A DNA stretch of 64,000 nt from Dictyophora rubrovolvata. Its lineage: Eukaryota > Basidiomycota > Agaricomycetes > Phallales > Phallaceae. Positions within the stretch are counted from its first letter, which is position 1, and each line of letters opens with the position of its first letter. The stretch covers positions 1,364,001 to 1,428,000 of the forward strand of contig CP114123.1 of assembly GCA_029959195.1 (NCBI GenBank), given 5' to 3'. Shown here piece by piece: positions 27,927 through 40,652 of this stretch. Position numbers and translations under genes: made by a program. The notes below the pieces were generated by a model. That model saw only the letters and a list, made by a program, of their open reading frames with translations. It was not told the origin of the DNA and searched no databases.

Positions 27927-30900
27927 CTTTACCATCTGTAATTTCTCGAATAGTTTTGTCAAGTTTGCTAAATGCTCTCCATTGTGCAGTTATCTCTGTC
28001 ACATAACGAAATGTACTCCCTCGTTGAATACATAAATAAACTATAAACTGTGTCGTGTCCTCCGAAACCTTTCGATGTGGATCAGTTTTCGCGTTCAACC
28101 GTTCGATTTAAGTCAAAAAACACAGATCTTAAATTGATAGCCAATTCAAATGCTCGTCTGAATCCGAAGGCATATCAATGACTAGTGATAGCATATTAGT
28201 GAGAGAGATTCTTTCTTGGAGCACCGTAAAGGAGTTCTCGTCTCCACCTGTTCCATTGAGGCTGACGAGGTCGTACGCAAACTTGATTAAGCGTTAGATC
28301 CTATCTGTAGATTTCGTCCATAAGGAATAACGAGACTGTGAAGCTTCATCTACACCCTCAGATCGACAGTAGGCGCTCTTTACTTTAGATCGGAGGATTC
28401 TAACAAGTGGAAAAAATAGTATGACAAAGATACCATTCATACAGCGATACTTAGGTGGTCTAAAAAATTTCCATCAATTCACGGTTGCGGCGAAATTTCT
28501 GCCCGATGAATTAACGCTATGGATAACGCTATGGATAACAGTGTCTGTATAACTCGAGTGATGAGATCAGTAGTACGAAAATGTCCTGAAAGAAGAGAAA
28601 AAATAACTTCAATGGACTTCAAAGTTCTCGCGGGGAAAATCATTACCGATCTGGTTTTTTTTAATATGAAGAACACATTAGATATGTCAGAACTGTCATC
28701 CGGGTTTGAGCGTTATAATAAACGATTCTTTTTCAATTCTCAACTGCGACCACATGAAAATTTCTCGTGGATCGGCCCGAGACGGAGAAATGGCGAGGGA
28801 ATATATGAATACATATTTGCCTAGCCTTCGAAGCTGTGCTTTCTCTGTTGAAAGACATAACAAATTCCTTGGATATGAACTGCTCCAGATTTGTGGATGA
28901 TGTATCAAACGCTTGAACTTTATTGTCTTGTATTTGAACAGCCTTTGAAAAAAATTGAAAATTAATTAGGGGCTGAATGTCGCGGTTATAATGACAGTTT
29001 TAGACTTCGAATTTACTAATTAGATCGGAGCTGACAGATACGCCAGGTAATTAATACCTAGATAGATAACTATTTCAATTTTTGTTATTTCAGTAAAGCT
29101 CGAAAACGTTATTAATAACCAATTAGTCCCGATTACTGCCTAACACAATCATCAAAAAGGTTTCTGACCCGGGGCCGCAGTTATACGATTCTGAAGAACT
29201 TTCTAACACCGCGTCATTAAGAACCTAAGTTACCACGCAAAGGCCAATGCATGTACAGTTTTGCCTTAAACCGAATCCGAATGCTCAGGGAATCTGTATC
29301 TGGGCGGATTGGACGAACGAATATGTCGGTCGTCGGATGCTAGCAAGCCAATTTCAAATTCTGAGATCAAAATTCAATAGGGACTTACTGATGCCACAAA
29401 ACAGATCTTCTCTATGCCCTAACGCCCATCAACCCAGGCTCGTAGTAGTTCACCGAGGCCCAAACATCACGTTGAAAGCATAACGAGAGTCAGTGTCGGC
29501 CAGGATCGGTACATCGAGACATTGATGAACCATCCACATGATATTTCAGTTTCTTTTTGTCTCAGTTCAGAGTTACTTCAGTTGAGCAAATTGCCTCTGC
29601 GGCACGCTGGAACATAGTGTCACATCCTCATCGACCCATCGCGTCTAATTTGTTAATCTTTGTTTGTAGATCATCGAAACTTGTCCGCGCATGCAAGACA
29701 CCAAGCGCTTCGTACGGCGAGTCATAGCTGCAAGTATGATCCTGACAGAAATCAGGATGAAGCTGAAGAAGCTTTAAGCTGCATGCGAGAGTCTGCACAA
29801 ACGACGATGCTGAAGCGCCGAAATTTCGGATTGCCGCCCTCTATTACATAACTCTGCTGACTCACTTGCACGCAAGGCCGCTCTTGTCGAGTTATCAGTT
29901 TAAAACGTGCTCGGCGAACTCATTTCGCTGTTTAGATGAGCTTTATTTTGCGCTAGGCCATCCAAACTTAAATCCTTTACATCCTCCGTCACCGCGTCAT
30001 CCCGGATCCGTGCACGACGGTGCTTTTGTTTGTAGTTTTGGATTCAGCGATGTCTGCATTTTGAGGCATAAACTTGGTAAAGGGGTAGTCAAGCGTTGTA
30101 AGTTTTCTCATAGACGTTCCTTTTGTTTGCTTCAATATTACTCCTCAGGAAGTCTGTTTGTGTCAAACATGATGCTGACGTCCGGCTTTTCTCGCCGTCC
30201 TGCAAGCCCTGCCCTGCACCGTGTTCAATCCAAACACGAAACGAGCATTTTGCCAGAATTAGGAGTCTGAAATAACATTCGCGTTACTGAGAACATTGCA
30301 GATTGGGAGTGCTGGCGAGTATTCGCCTATGCCAGGAGAGTCATCATACATGTCTTCACAAGACATTTTCGAGACACTTAGAAAGTTTTCTCCATCATCG
30401 TTTGAAGACCCGGATCGCACTCTGCTCTCGTTCAAGCGAGTTGTTGCAGACACCTCGTCTTTGTCACTGCTATATAGCAGAATTTCATCGGGACTCGGGG
30501 GGGCATGATGCAAAGTCCGCATTGGCAGCTTAGAATTTTGGCGCGCGAGCTAATTATCAAGCTGGCATTGCGTTGTTTTGCTGGATGCGGTTTTTGCTGA
30601 GGTCCTTCATCAGCACCACCCTCACCTGTCTACCCCAGATCAACATGTCTTGCACCGTGTTCGACCTAGACAGCTCCGCACTCAAGGCGGAGGTCTCATT
30701 CTTCACCCCGATCGTGGTAGGAAACTCGAAGAAGCGGGCTTTTTCATTGTCTTCACCCCGTCGGCGAACTGAGTGATGGATTCAGTCTCAGGACAGAAAT
30801 AATGGTCGCACGGCAAATGCAGTCCGAGCGCAGTAGTATTCGTCAACAATACACATACATATAGAGACATGGATTTGTGTTGACATTTAAGACTGCTATG

Positions 30901-32816
30901 CACATCTCGATCTGGATTTTTGTCGTGATCTATTTGATGGATGTCTTTGGCCGGAATACTTTTTTGTCCAATTAACTATGGACTGAATTGTGCATAGCAA
31001 CTCGAGGAACGGGAACAGGTTATGAATCGTGTTAGCGCTTATTTTCCAACGGGACACGACTCTGCGGCTAAACCGACCAACAAAATTCCCGCGAATATAG
31101 GCATGACTGAGGTCGTTAGCGAATTTATCGTACCTCGCTAACCCTAGACCCTAGCCTGAGTCCAACCTTGATGCTTGAGCTTGATGCATGATGCATGATG
31201 GGTCGCGTCCTTGTGCGTCTTTACCTTGGCTTGTCAAATTTCTCTAACTTCTTCTTTAGGAATAACATCACGCGCGAGAATCTGTTTTACATAGCTGAGA
31301 TCTCGTGCCGGTACATGGCAAAGTCAAAAAGAGAACTTGCGAATGATTGATTAAAACACCCATGGACTTTGAATTAAATAGAAACGCAACAAGACGTCAA
31401 CGTACATCATGCCGCACATACCACTTTACGCTTACTCACACTCATTTCTGGTCCGGTCTTATTTCACCAACGTTCCGTTCCAACAACTCCTTGGTAGCTT
31501 TAACTGTTTTATACAACCACGGAGAACTGAGTTGATAAATCGTAAGGAACCAAACGACAAGCTTTGGTAATGAGATGGTAAGCCCAAGTTTTTCGTTCAG
31601 CTCATGACTGCGCGTCCAAAGTTGGTTTGATGATTCAGAAGGCTGTAGGCGGTTTCACTGAAGCGGGAGTGTCATTAGGCTTGCCTGTAATATTCCATCT
31701 GGCTCAAAGTTGTATAATCTTACCGCATCCCAGCCTCTGTTCCACTTCGAGAAAAAGCATTGAAACTTGCTTGCGTGTGCGACACGTGAAGAGCGCATCG
31801 ACCAAATACATCTCGTACTGCCCCAAACACAGGCGAAATTCGATAATTTCACCAGGTTCTTTGCCACAAAACTAGATAGGTAAAGCCGCAGCCATAGTGA
31901 CGCTGTCACGAGATTTATTCCGAAAGTACTTAACAAGAAACTTCGAAGGGGGAAAAGGTGATGATTATTGCCGTGAAAGAGGGGAAAACGGAAAATTTCA
32001 GCCAAAAAAAGGAACAAAACGAGGAAAATGCAATGCGTTGTACCGCAGATTCCCCGAGTCAAGCCAGAAAGCGTAGCTCGCTAGAACGGGTGCCTCGGGG
32101 TGGCACCGGCCATAACTTGCTCAATTACTTGTTTTTGTCCCCGTCGTCGAGTCGTATCGTTTATTTATATCGAATCGCCACAGTAAACCTGCATATATGA
32201 GTGTCAAAGTCCAGGAACGGTATTCTATTCTCGAACGAATCTCCTCCATGTCTTCAGCCAGAGAGCTGTGTACGCGTTGCGCAGTTACGGACGGTCTCAA
32301 TTGCGGTTTTCTCTTGTAAGCCGTTCGCATTCTCAACCCTTTCTCACTACTCGTTAGTTCCGCCCAGTTTTGAGTCTAAACGTTTGTCGTTTACCTCTAC
32401 TAGTACAAACTTCAAAGCACCATAAAATTCAACCCCATCCCGAATGATCAACTGCATCGGTTTTCCTTACGTACTATATTACACATACGAGTTCGCACGG
32501 GTGGGCATTTATACCCGAAACTTATCTGACGTGTAAGTATCGATAATTATAGGTTATGCGTGCAGCGGAAGCTACCTAAATTACAGGACTCAGCATACAC
32601 TCCCAGTTACATCGTTTCATACCATGAAAGTTGTGTCGGCGCTATTGTACTGTGGGATGTGGAGAGGACCTATGTTGGGACATCACGCCCGCGGGCATCC
32701 ATGCATCACAGCGACGAGGCCATACATTCCTATGCGGGTCACCGTATGCGATGCAAAGAAACGGCGAGCTCCGATTCAACTCAATGCCAAACTCCCCACC
32801 TTCTTCTTTTTCTCTT
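27927..32816. other. Gene-poor accessory stretch with unassigned ORF relics
   Basis: 27927-28115 is shared 3' flank with copy C. On the minus strand 28127-28290 has an open, coding-like end (LIKFAYDLVSLNGTGGDEN ... SDEHLNWLSI) without a start. Plus-strand ORFs at 28519-28824, 29247-29483, 29660-29851 and 29866-30270, and a Ser/Asp-rich minus-strand ORF at 30259-30522, have no recognisable domain. 31136-31200 has short TAGACCC/GATGCATGAT repeats. I see no tRNA, no element end and no complete gene in this stretch. Confidence 0.5.
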
Positions 32817-34737
32817 ATGTCCTATCCACTTTCAATGATTTTGTCAATTTTTGCTTTTATTTTACTTCTCAATGCCGTCTTAGGTTCGCCTTCACCACCA
32901 CCTTCTCAAGTAACAGACTCTTCGGTTTCGGTGTCCGATATTCGCCGTATCAAGGCAACTGGCAGAATGGATGAGGCAATTGAGGTGAGAGGCAGAGAGG
33001 CAGTATTGTATTAACATATTCATGTGTAACCAAAGCCACACCCTCAAGCCGACCTGGAGGCTAGACAAATGCCCATAAACGGAACTGTCACCATCCCCCA
33101 TGGTGTGTGATAATGTAAACTTATTATTTTTTTTTCGTTTCTACTGTCTTCTTAACCCGAATGCACACCGTTCCACTAAGCTTGGCTGCGTAACTCGGCT
33201 TGGCATCGGTATGCCCATTACCTGATATTACGTTACGGTAACTACGTAAATACTCCCGATGTTTACATTATTGGGCAGGTATTAATGCTATCTTGATAAT
33301 GCAGTGCCATATCGAACATCTTGGTGGGAGCCGACTTCTTCGTTTCAACTTCAAACACAGTTTCAACTGGCCAAAACTTGACAATCCCTCCACTCTCGTG
33401 AGTATTGACTTCTATTTACCGACCGCCGTCTCACTGATTCCGTAAAGTCTGGAATTGAAGGTATGCCCCGTCATCTTGGTTCTACGATTAGTAATACCCT
33501 CTTCAAGTTAATGATACAGTTACACTGATACCGGGCCTTGACGTCGTCAACGAACAAGACATTGGCGTTACGGATACTGCACCCTTCGGAGGTAAGCCTT
33601 ACTGGCTTTCCCAATACCTGAAAATATTGAATGCATTAATCGAAGGTCTCACTGGAAGTCTTAGTCTTGGTTCGTTACCAGTAAAACTTCCACATGTGAA
33701 CATCCACCAAACAATATATAGGACGTACTGAGCTCAGTAAGGGCACTTTGAGTCCGAATTCAGACGCTGTGGTTCCTACTTTGGTTGACGTAAGTTTTCC
33801 AATAATCCCAAGTTGATCAGAAGTTAACATTACGGCGCAGAATCTCCGAAACCAAGATCTCCGTTATAATCTTGTCAAACCGCTAACGTCAATAACGCAA
33901 AGTTTCTATAGGTATCATTAGTTCGCGTATGGTTAGCTTTATCACCCAACCACCTGGCATGTCCGACTCTGTTCCTGGTGAACTCATTTTCGGTGGCACC
34001 GATTCAAGTAACCTTACGTCTGACATTGACTTCTTTCCCGTCACTCTGTCACAAATTTCGAGTGCAAGTGAAACCTGGGCGATGGATATGGAAATCAAGT
34101 GCGTAATTTGAGACAAACTTGGCTCCATCAGTATCGACGTTTTGAATAGATACGGCGCAACCAGTCTCCTGTCAAACGGGCCTGTTACCATAAGTAAGAC
34201 TTGTATTTGTTGTCCTGAGAATTCTATGTGACATTTCCAAAGATACTGAATTCCCCGGTCTTTCACTAGCTAGTGATGTTTTCGCAGCTTATCAGAAAGC
34301 AACGGGAGGTGTACTCGATGGAAACGGGCAGCTGAGGATTACATCTAAACAGTTCGAAAACCTCCTACCTCTCAGTTTCATAGTCTTCGAGGTAAGTGCT
34401 CCTCTTCTTTCTCGTATCTCATCATTCAGCTAGATTATCCCAAAGAGGGTGTACTCTTTGTCGCTGAATGCGCAAATACAGCCACGCAAAGCTGGTGATG
34501 ACCGAAATAACATTACTTTGGTCGCGACCGCCTCGACCACCTCCAGCAACGAAACCTTTGGTGCCGTTCTGGGTACCACTTTCGTGTACGACAACATTTA
34601 TATTCCCATAATATTTTACATTACTCAAATTTTTTTGTGCGCGTTCCTTTAGCCAGTATTTCTATACTGTTTTCGACTCCGACAAAACTATGGTTGGAAT
34701 AGCTGAGACCAAGTTTACGAATTCTGCTGTTAATTGA
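32817..34737 (+). pseudogene. Polyporopepsin-like secreted aspartic protease, decayed
   Basis: It opens with a clear signal peptide (MSYPLSMILSIFAFILLLNA). Family segments follow in order across many short introns: SNILVGADFFVSTSNTVSTG, LTIPPLS, GLTGSLSLG, KGTLSPNSDAVVPTLVD, ISSRMVSFITQPPG, GELIFGGTDSSNLTSDIDFF, YGATSLLSNG, SDVFAAYQKATGGVLDGNG and a final FYTVFDSDKTMVGIAETKF. These match A1-family polyporopepsin. Both catalytic motifs are damaged. The first DTG-S region is out of frame by one base near 33295 (LDNAV or stops, depending on frame). The second reads DTEFPG instead of DTGTT. It is a dead or dying gene with its exon order preserved. Confidence 0.8.
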
Positions 34738-35181
34738 CGTCGGAACTACTAAATCGTTTATTGATGTAAAAAAGTCTATTGGAACATTATATATATAACT
34801 TATTAGCTACTGGCACTATTCGAACGTCTACGTTATGTCGAGAAGAAGCGGTAGCTGGTGGTTGTGCTGAATGTTCATTTGGAAGAGTTCAGGACAAAGA
34901 ACTCGCGTTAACTCACTTTTCGGTAACGCTTCATTCGACAGCCTCCCAAAGGTTAGGGTTTAGGTTTAGTGTCAACAGGGACGGTGCCTCTCAGCTGGCG
35001 CTCCTACTGCATAATACACGGACGTAAACGTATGCGGGTAATAGAACTAGTCTTGCTAGTAATTTTGGCTATGATTGTGCCAAATTTCGCATTTATATTA
35101 TGAAGATTTAGGCGTGATCAATATTACCAGTTAACATTTAAAGACTTTACAAAATTACTCTGAACCATAAACATACACCAC
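34738..35181. other. Convergent intergenic region
   Basis: Between the protease relic and the VIP1-like gene. A TTAGGGTTTAGGTTTAG patch near 34955 is too short to be a telomere array. No gene seen. Confidence 0.6.
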
Positions 35182-36328
35182 TCAGTTCGTCTTTTTATCA
35201 GAAGCTTCTGCGGCCTGGAAAGTACCACCACTAGGGCCAGGCGTTGACGCACCTTGAGTTTGACGATGCTTGGAGATACGTCTGGCTTCTTCGTGGATGT
35301 CAATAATTTGTTTAGACGTGGTCGTGTAGAAATCGAAACTAAACAGAGTCAATATGGAAATCCGGTTATACTTGCAATGAGCCAAACTACGTACATTCTC
35401 CTGCCAAGGGGGTGTCGAAGAGCGTGTTGATAGTACTTTGATAAAATGAGTATCATAATATCAAGATAGAGAAACTACATACACTTTCAGCAGTCGTTGA
35501 TAATCCTTTCTGTTGGTCTATCTCTTTCGCCTTGGCATGGGCATCCGTTAAAGCTTCCTGGACTTTGCCGGATATAGTCTGCTCAGGTCCGACAACCTGT
35601 GAGCCTAGTTTAGTGTCCAATGTTTTGAAATAGCTCAGGAAGCGTTTGGAAATTCCTTGTTTGGCTTTTGGTAGAAATTAGAGCATGAACCTTCAGAAGA
35701 AAACCACTCAGATATGAAACCCACAATCTATCTCGATAGCACGCTGCAAGACGGAATCGGACAGTGTATATCCACTTGCTAAGTACTCAGCGACGACTTG
35801 TAGATCATATAAGTAAATCTAAGATAATCGAATTAAAGATCGACGACGTACTTCCTGCCTTAGGTTTGTCGGTCTGGTCAATCCCATGGCCATCATGATG
35901 CGGGGCGGTGTGTTCTCCATGTGTGTCTGGTTCATCTGGATGAACAGTATCACTGGTGACATTGAGATGAGCACCATCTAGAGTGCCTCCATTTAACATC
36001 AATGCTGTCTTCGCCGCTGAAGGTTTCTCAAAATTAATGATCGCCGATCGTGCAGTCGTATCATGTTGAATAGACGTAATTCTTTGCAACGATAAGATAT
36101 CAGTGGGATATGCTACAAGAAACCAACGCACTTCCCACAAAACCTATAATTTATGAGCTGTGATCAAAATTGCATATCAGTGATTCTGTTTATAGGCTCA
36201 CGAGAAAAAATCTTTAAGATTGCTTTCTGTAGTTTCAGTTGAGAGATCCGATACCTAGATATGTGATTTAACCTCTAACACAACGAAAAAGAGTTGACTA
36301 GAAAACTCACTTTGACGGTATATGACAT
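35182..36328 (-). CDS. VIP1-like RRM protein
   Basis: An RNA-recognition-motif protein related to fission yeast Vip1 and similar fungal proteins annotated as actin-cytoskeleton linked; its molecular role is not well defined. Starts MSYTVK at 36328. Exons join to VSDLSTETTESNLKDFFSFC-GK (RNP2-side of the RRM), then ITSIQHDTTARSAIINFEKP and AKTALMLNGGTLDGAHLNVT (RNP1-side and the last strand). A His/Asp-rich linker follows (HHDGHGIDQTDKPKAG). Later exons carry the helical C-terminal half, ending TTTSKQIIDIHEEARRISK and ASDKKTN. At least six short introns. The order and ending match the family; the gene looks intact. Confidence 0.85.
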
Positions 36329-36499
36329 GGTTGTAAAGGTCAATCCAGATAGGAGCAAATCAAGGGCTTATAAAGGGGAAGGGCGATCGTCATAAATGGA
36401 AATTCTCTGACGTCAATTCAAATTCAACTCGAGCCGTTGCGTCACAAAATCACGTGTCTCCGGGTCTCAGTAGTTCTCGAGCGAGGAATCAAAAATATG

Positions 36500-38010
36500 T
36501 CAGATATCATTTTTTCTTGTATTCAGGATAGCATGCGCTACGCTTCCGGGTACCGTACATCGGAAAGGTATCTTACTGACATTGTCCGACACCAAAAACC
36601 CGTTTTCGCTGGCTATCGTGAGATTGCCGAGTGTTTGAATATCGTCCGAATCCACGGGTATGCGCTCATCTACAAAACGCCAGTCTTCATCTTTTTCGGT
36701 ACAAACGAAATTGATAGGCCCTGGCGAGGAGTATAATGTAGACTCGGATTCCGCTGCCGGTGGTTGCAAGACGTAAAACTATGGAGTTCAGCTTGTACAA
36801 AATCCTGTCCTATAAAGGCTAAGAGACACGTACCTGGACAAAATCACCAGTTCTTAACGAAGCATCTCCTTCCAAGGCCAAAGCTCCACGCGATTGACCA
36901 CCCGCAACGATTCGATATACCTTGCGAACCTTGTTAATTGGTGTAAGTATTGGAAAAGTATCGGATATATGGAGACAACTAACAGGTGAGGTTGTATCAG
37001 AAGAAGGATGCCCCAGATAAAGTGAATTATCTTTGTGATCAGCTAGTAAAGCAGGCTTGGTTTCGATAGCCTTCAGGAGTAATGCCGTAGGGTTCAAGTC
37101 ATCTAATACGTGCACAAGGTTGCCGTCGACTCTAACTGCATCATGAACACCCATTCTGGATGGATGCATAAGAGTAAGGGATTACCGATTAATTCTCATA
37201 GGTTCTGAGAGCCGTAAAAGCCTTGAATAGCTGATAGATGTCAAGTTCGTTCCGTGTGGGTTTCTAAAAGCTACTCCAACCGCTCCAGACGAAACTTGCT
37301 TTCCATTATAAAACATAGTGAAAGGCAGCCCCGTTATAAATGGTGTACTGGAGGCAAAAATTCCGAGCTGAAAACATTATGAGTCTACCAGAGGTTCAAT
37401 GTATAAAATAGGTACCTGTTTTATATCTGACAGGTGGTTTAGAGCTCCTATCAAACCTTCGGGAGCATTGTCCGTGAAGTATACGATTGAATTCAAATCT
37501 CTGAGCAGTAACATCAGAAACCTGGTACAAAAATGATAGGAAAAACGAGACGGAGCCCTCATACCGAGTACTAGCCAGACTAGACAGTGGTTCTGGTAAT
37601 ATCTGGGGTTCATTTGGATTCGTCCATAAAGACACGTCTTGCGAGAAATCGGGCAGCCGGTCGTTATAACGCGACGACTCTGATGATGTGCGAGTTAGCC
37701 ATCGTCCAACTTGTACTGGCGACTTTCCGGGAATTGTGGAGCGAAAGGGTACACAGTCTTTTGCATTCAGGTATCCCACCGAGCAAATTGCGCGATCTGG
37801 ACATCGGGAAATGGGCGCAGAAAGACATCCGATAGACTGTGCCGCAGAATTCGACAGGTATGAAACAACATTTTCCAAGTCCGGAACGTTCGTTGAAACG
37901 GAAAACAGCAATGTAGAATTAGTTTTTGAAATTTTGAGATTTTGAAGCGTTTTTAGCAAAAGAGGTGAAGAGGATTTTGCACAAAATTGGTACGTGCGGA
38001 AACATTGCAT
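36500..38010 (-). CDS. FIST-domain protein
   Basis: A protein with FIST N and C domains (F-box and intracellular signal transduction family), thought to be a small-molecule sensor module; the fungal role is unknown. N-part: TNVPDLENVVSYLSNSAAQS then IGCLSAPIS, FRSTIPGKSPVQVGRW and SQDVSLWTNPNEPQILPEPL. Middle: RDLNSIVYFTDNAPEGLIGA, LGIFASSTPFITGLPFTMFY and GAVGVAFRNPHGTN. C-part: NLVHVLDDLNPTALLLKAIE, KVRKVYRIVAGGQSRGALAL and RTGDFVQ. Several introns. Start taken at the ATG at 38010 (MQCFRTYQF), which precedes the conserved part by ~30 residues as in related proteins; this start is not certain. The last exon ends LNTRKNDI at 36500. Confidence 0.7.
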
Positions 38011-39387
38011 TGATTATCTCAAGTGCCTGTGAGGCGCACCTGAAACTTGATATAGAAGAACTTGAGTTCCTAGTTAACTGGTCCGATGCGACGATGAAAT
38101 CTGAGATTTGATCTCGGTAATTGGAGAGGACACCGGCCACCATCGCCTAAGAAAATAGTACAAAAATAGTATTAAATAACATCAAATTACAAAGGGCTCT
38201 GCCCAATCATAAAGCGTGATGACTGATGAAGCTCCACTGAAACTTCGTACTTAGGAATGAGTAATATACTGGGCAATAAAAAAGGCTTCCTGACATGAGG
38301 AAACAATTGTGAATATAAGAGTAAAAAAAGCAGGAAGGATAAGATAGACAGAGGAGCATTAGCCGGAGAAGGAAGAAAAGACTGAAAAAAATAAGGCAGA
38401 GAAGGAGTCGAACCGACGACACAATATCCGGGTGGGATACACTGTACCACTCAGACACGACGTACTTTGCGTACTTGCTCCTATCAACTGTATGATAATG
38501 CACTCACGCTGTTGGAACATTGAAGGCCCCATGTGATATATTCATTCGTATTTTCCTGTCCTCAACCTCAGAAAACAAATCAATATATCAGTTACTTTTT
38601 TTGAAATGATGTCTAGCCAGCGCTTTCACAATCTGTGGCAGCACGAAATGTTTGCACAGTCTTATGGCTTTCTCATAGGGTGCAGACCTGTTCAGTGGAC
38701 AATCTTAATCATGACTCATCGACGTCGTAGGGCTTTGCATCGCGGGTTCGTCTCCCTGTTATGTCACTTTTCTGTGACTTTTCAGTCACATTACTTTTTT
38801 TTTCGGCTAAAAAACCATCGTTATCGAGTGGATCCTATTGGTTTGTGATGCTCTAGTTCTCCCGCTTAATTATTTGTTACCTTTTCTAAGTTCAGATTTG
38901 TATATTTAGAACGTCGCCTATTTACAACAATTTTTTAGGTTACTGGGGTCCTCCATCCCAAACAGGCAATCGATCTCATTTCACTAAGCGGGATCGGACC
39001 AATCGACTGAACACTGAAGAAGTTGAACATCGACGGAAGGCCCCGACTAAGAACTCCGACTGAGCATGGTTGACTGTACATTACTCGTCCTAGTATAACG
39101 CTGGTGATGCACGATGATCAACATTCGTGGATAAGTGGCAACATCGACTACTTTTTTCTCATACAATATTAAAGCCTACCGGTAGATAATCTTCCATGTT
39201 GCAATTATATAGGGCGAGGTGCAGCGAGCTGCTCGTCGGTGGAGAGCACTTGATCCATTACCCGACTGAAAAGCATTTCTGTAAGAATGGAAAATGGTGT
39301 TGGTGAGGATGAGAGTAAATGTGTTATAATAAACTCTTATACATTCTACCACCCATAAAATACACACGAACAATTACGTCTACAACC
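38011..39387. other. Intergenic, with tRNA-like pol III sequence
   Basis: No protein gene is supported between the FIST and ISY1 genes. See the tRNA-like unit at 38385-38470. Another GGGTTCGTCTCCC B-box-like site is near 38743. Confidence 0.5.
38385..38470 (-). repeat. tRNA-like pol III unit (pseudo-tRNA or SINE head)
   Basis: On the minus strand an A-box-like TGTCTGAGTGG (38447-38457) and a perfect B box GGTTCGACTCC (38404-38414) are ~32 nt apart, followed by a T7 run at 38385-38391, a pol III terminator. An anticodon-arm-like stem GTATC/GATAT exists. The acceptor and T stems do not pair, so it is not a working tRNA. Confidence 0.4.
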
Positions 39388-40652
39388 TTACTCTGGACCG
39401 AAATATTCAGACAACAAAGCCTTTTTCCTCAGTTCCAGCAACGCAATCTCCATTTCTTGCCGTGTAGGCAACTTTGGTGGCTTAAGATCCTCAACAGACA
39501 AAAACGGAATAAGTGAAACAGCCGCTTTTATGCCGTCTTCAGGCAACGGTAAAGTATTCTCTGTTGTAGCACCATCCAATGTCGTAGCTGGATCTGATCC
39601 AGTAGTCCGAGCACGTTTAACGTCTTCTTGCCCGTCGTTCGATTTTTCGTTGTCAACAGTGCCGCCACCGTCAGTGCTAGAGTCGGGTTCTTTTCGTTTG
39701 CCATTGCCAGACTGCAGACCATTACCATTGGGTTGCGGTAGGGGCTTATAGTACTTGGGCATTTCTGGCACCGGTTTTTCGCCTTGATCAAGTGCTTTAT
39801 ACAACAACTTATGCATACCTTCCCATTCTGAAAAAAAAAAAAAAAACAGGTAGTTTGCTAGTTTCTGAAGAAGCCGAGCGCAGGGCGAGAACATACCAGC
39901 TTCCGCATTAGCATACTCTTCTTCCAACAAATTCGGGTTTTGTGTCTCATCCAGGTCGCCAAAGTAAAATGGCCCTTGTCCCATGAATTTCTTATAATGC
40001 GTGAACATGAGGTTTTCTTCCTCTGCTTCTTTTTTCTTGCTTTCAAAGAGTTCACGGACGCCGGGAAGATCTTTGGCACGTCCAAAGTACCTAAAGGTAG
40101 GGGAAACAACGTTCGTTTATTAGCCATCAGAGGGAGAATAAAAAAACACTAAGGCGCATACTTGTATCCTTTCGTGCCCGGAACTTCACGGCCGTCATCG
40201 TCAAGCATTGCAACATTCCGACGATAATTTGCTCCACCCAGAGCAACAATCTGATTTTCCCAGTGTCTTTTCTCTCGCATCAACTTGTTAATTTCATCGT
40301 TCAAATCTCGAACTTCGTAATCCGTCAGGCCAGCTAACATATCCGGATGATCAACGACAAGGTATAACACAACATGAAGAAACTACTTTACCATCTTGAA
40401 TTTTAGACACTTTTCTACTAATTTCTCTGAGCAACTCTCCTCTCCATCTCTCGCATTCCCTTAGGCTTTTACACGAGCTCGCCATCTTGGGCCTTTTGTC
40501 TCCCCTGGTTCCGAGACCCAGTTCAGCCGCTTGGGCTTCTCGGAAACGATAGAGCATTGACTGAGCCTTTTCCTCATTACGAGCCTAAAAGAACACAAGT
40601 AAATAAACAAATCTCGTCGGGGTAGGTATTCAGGAAGGAAAAGACGTGCCAT
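39388..40652 (-). CDS. ISY1: Pre-mRNA-splicing factor ISY1
   Basis: A component of the Prp19-associated spliceosome complex, acting in the nucleus around the first catalytic step. Joined exons give M-ARNEEKAQSMLYRFREAQA, RECERWRGELLREISRKVSK, GLTDYEVRDLNDEINKLMRE, HWENQIVALGGANYRRNVAM, DGREVPGTKGYKYFGRAKDL, PGVRELFE, a match to ISY1 from its first residue. The first coding exon appears to be just the ATG (40650-40652). The next exon starts at 40584 with GCTCGTAAT, so the intron would be GC-AG (ATG|GCACGT ... TTTTAG). C-terminal part is Pro/Asp-rich and ends EYFGPE. Divergent from the DUF4203 gene, 257 nt apart. Confidence 0.92.

Noticed and set aside
30259-30522. Ser/Asp-rich 87-aa minus-strand ORF as a gene
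   Set aside because: An overlapping plus-strand ORF is equally open, there is no splice context or known domain, and composition alone does not support it.
34950-34975. TTAGGGTTTAGGTTTAG patch, and CTAACCCTAGACCCTAG near 31138, as interstitial telomere repeats
   Set aside because: Each has only about one TTAGGG-like unit with irregular neighbours, so chance is enough to explain them.
38690-38760. Second tRNA-like segment (GGGCTTTGCATCGCGGGTTCG)
   Set aside because: It recalls a tRNA-Ser variable arm plus B box, but the A box and acceptor stem do not fit and T-stem pairs are missing.
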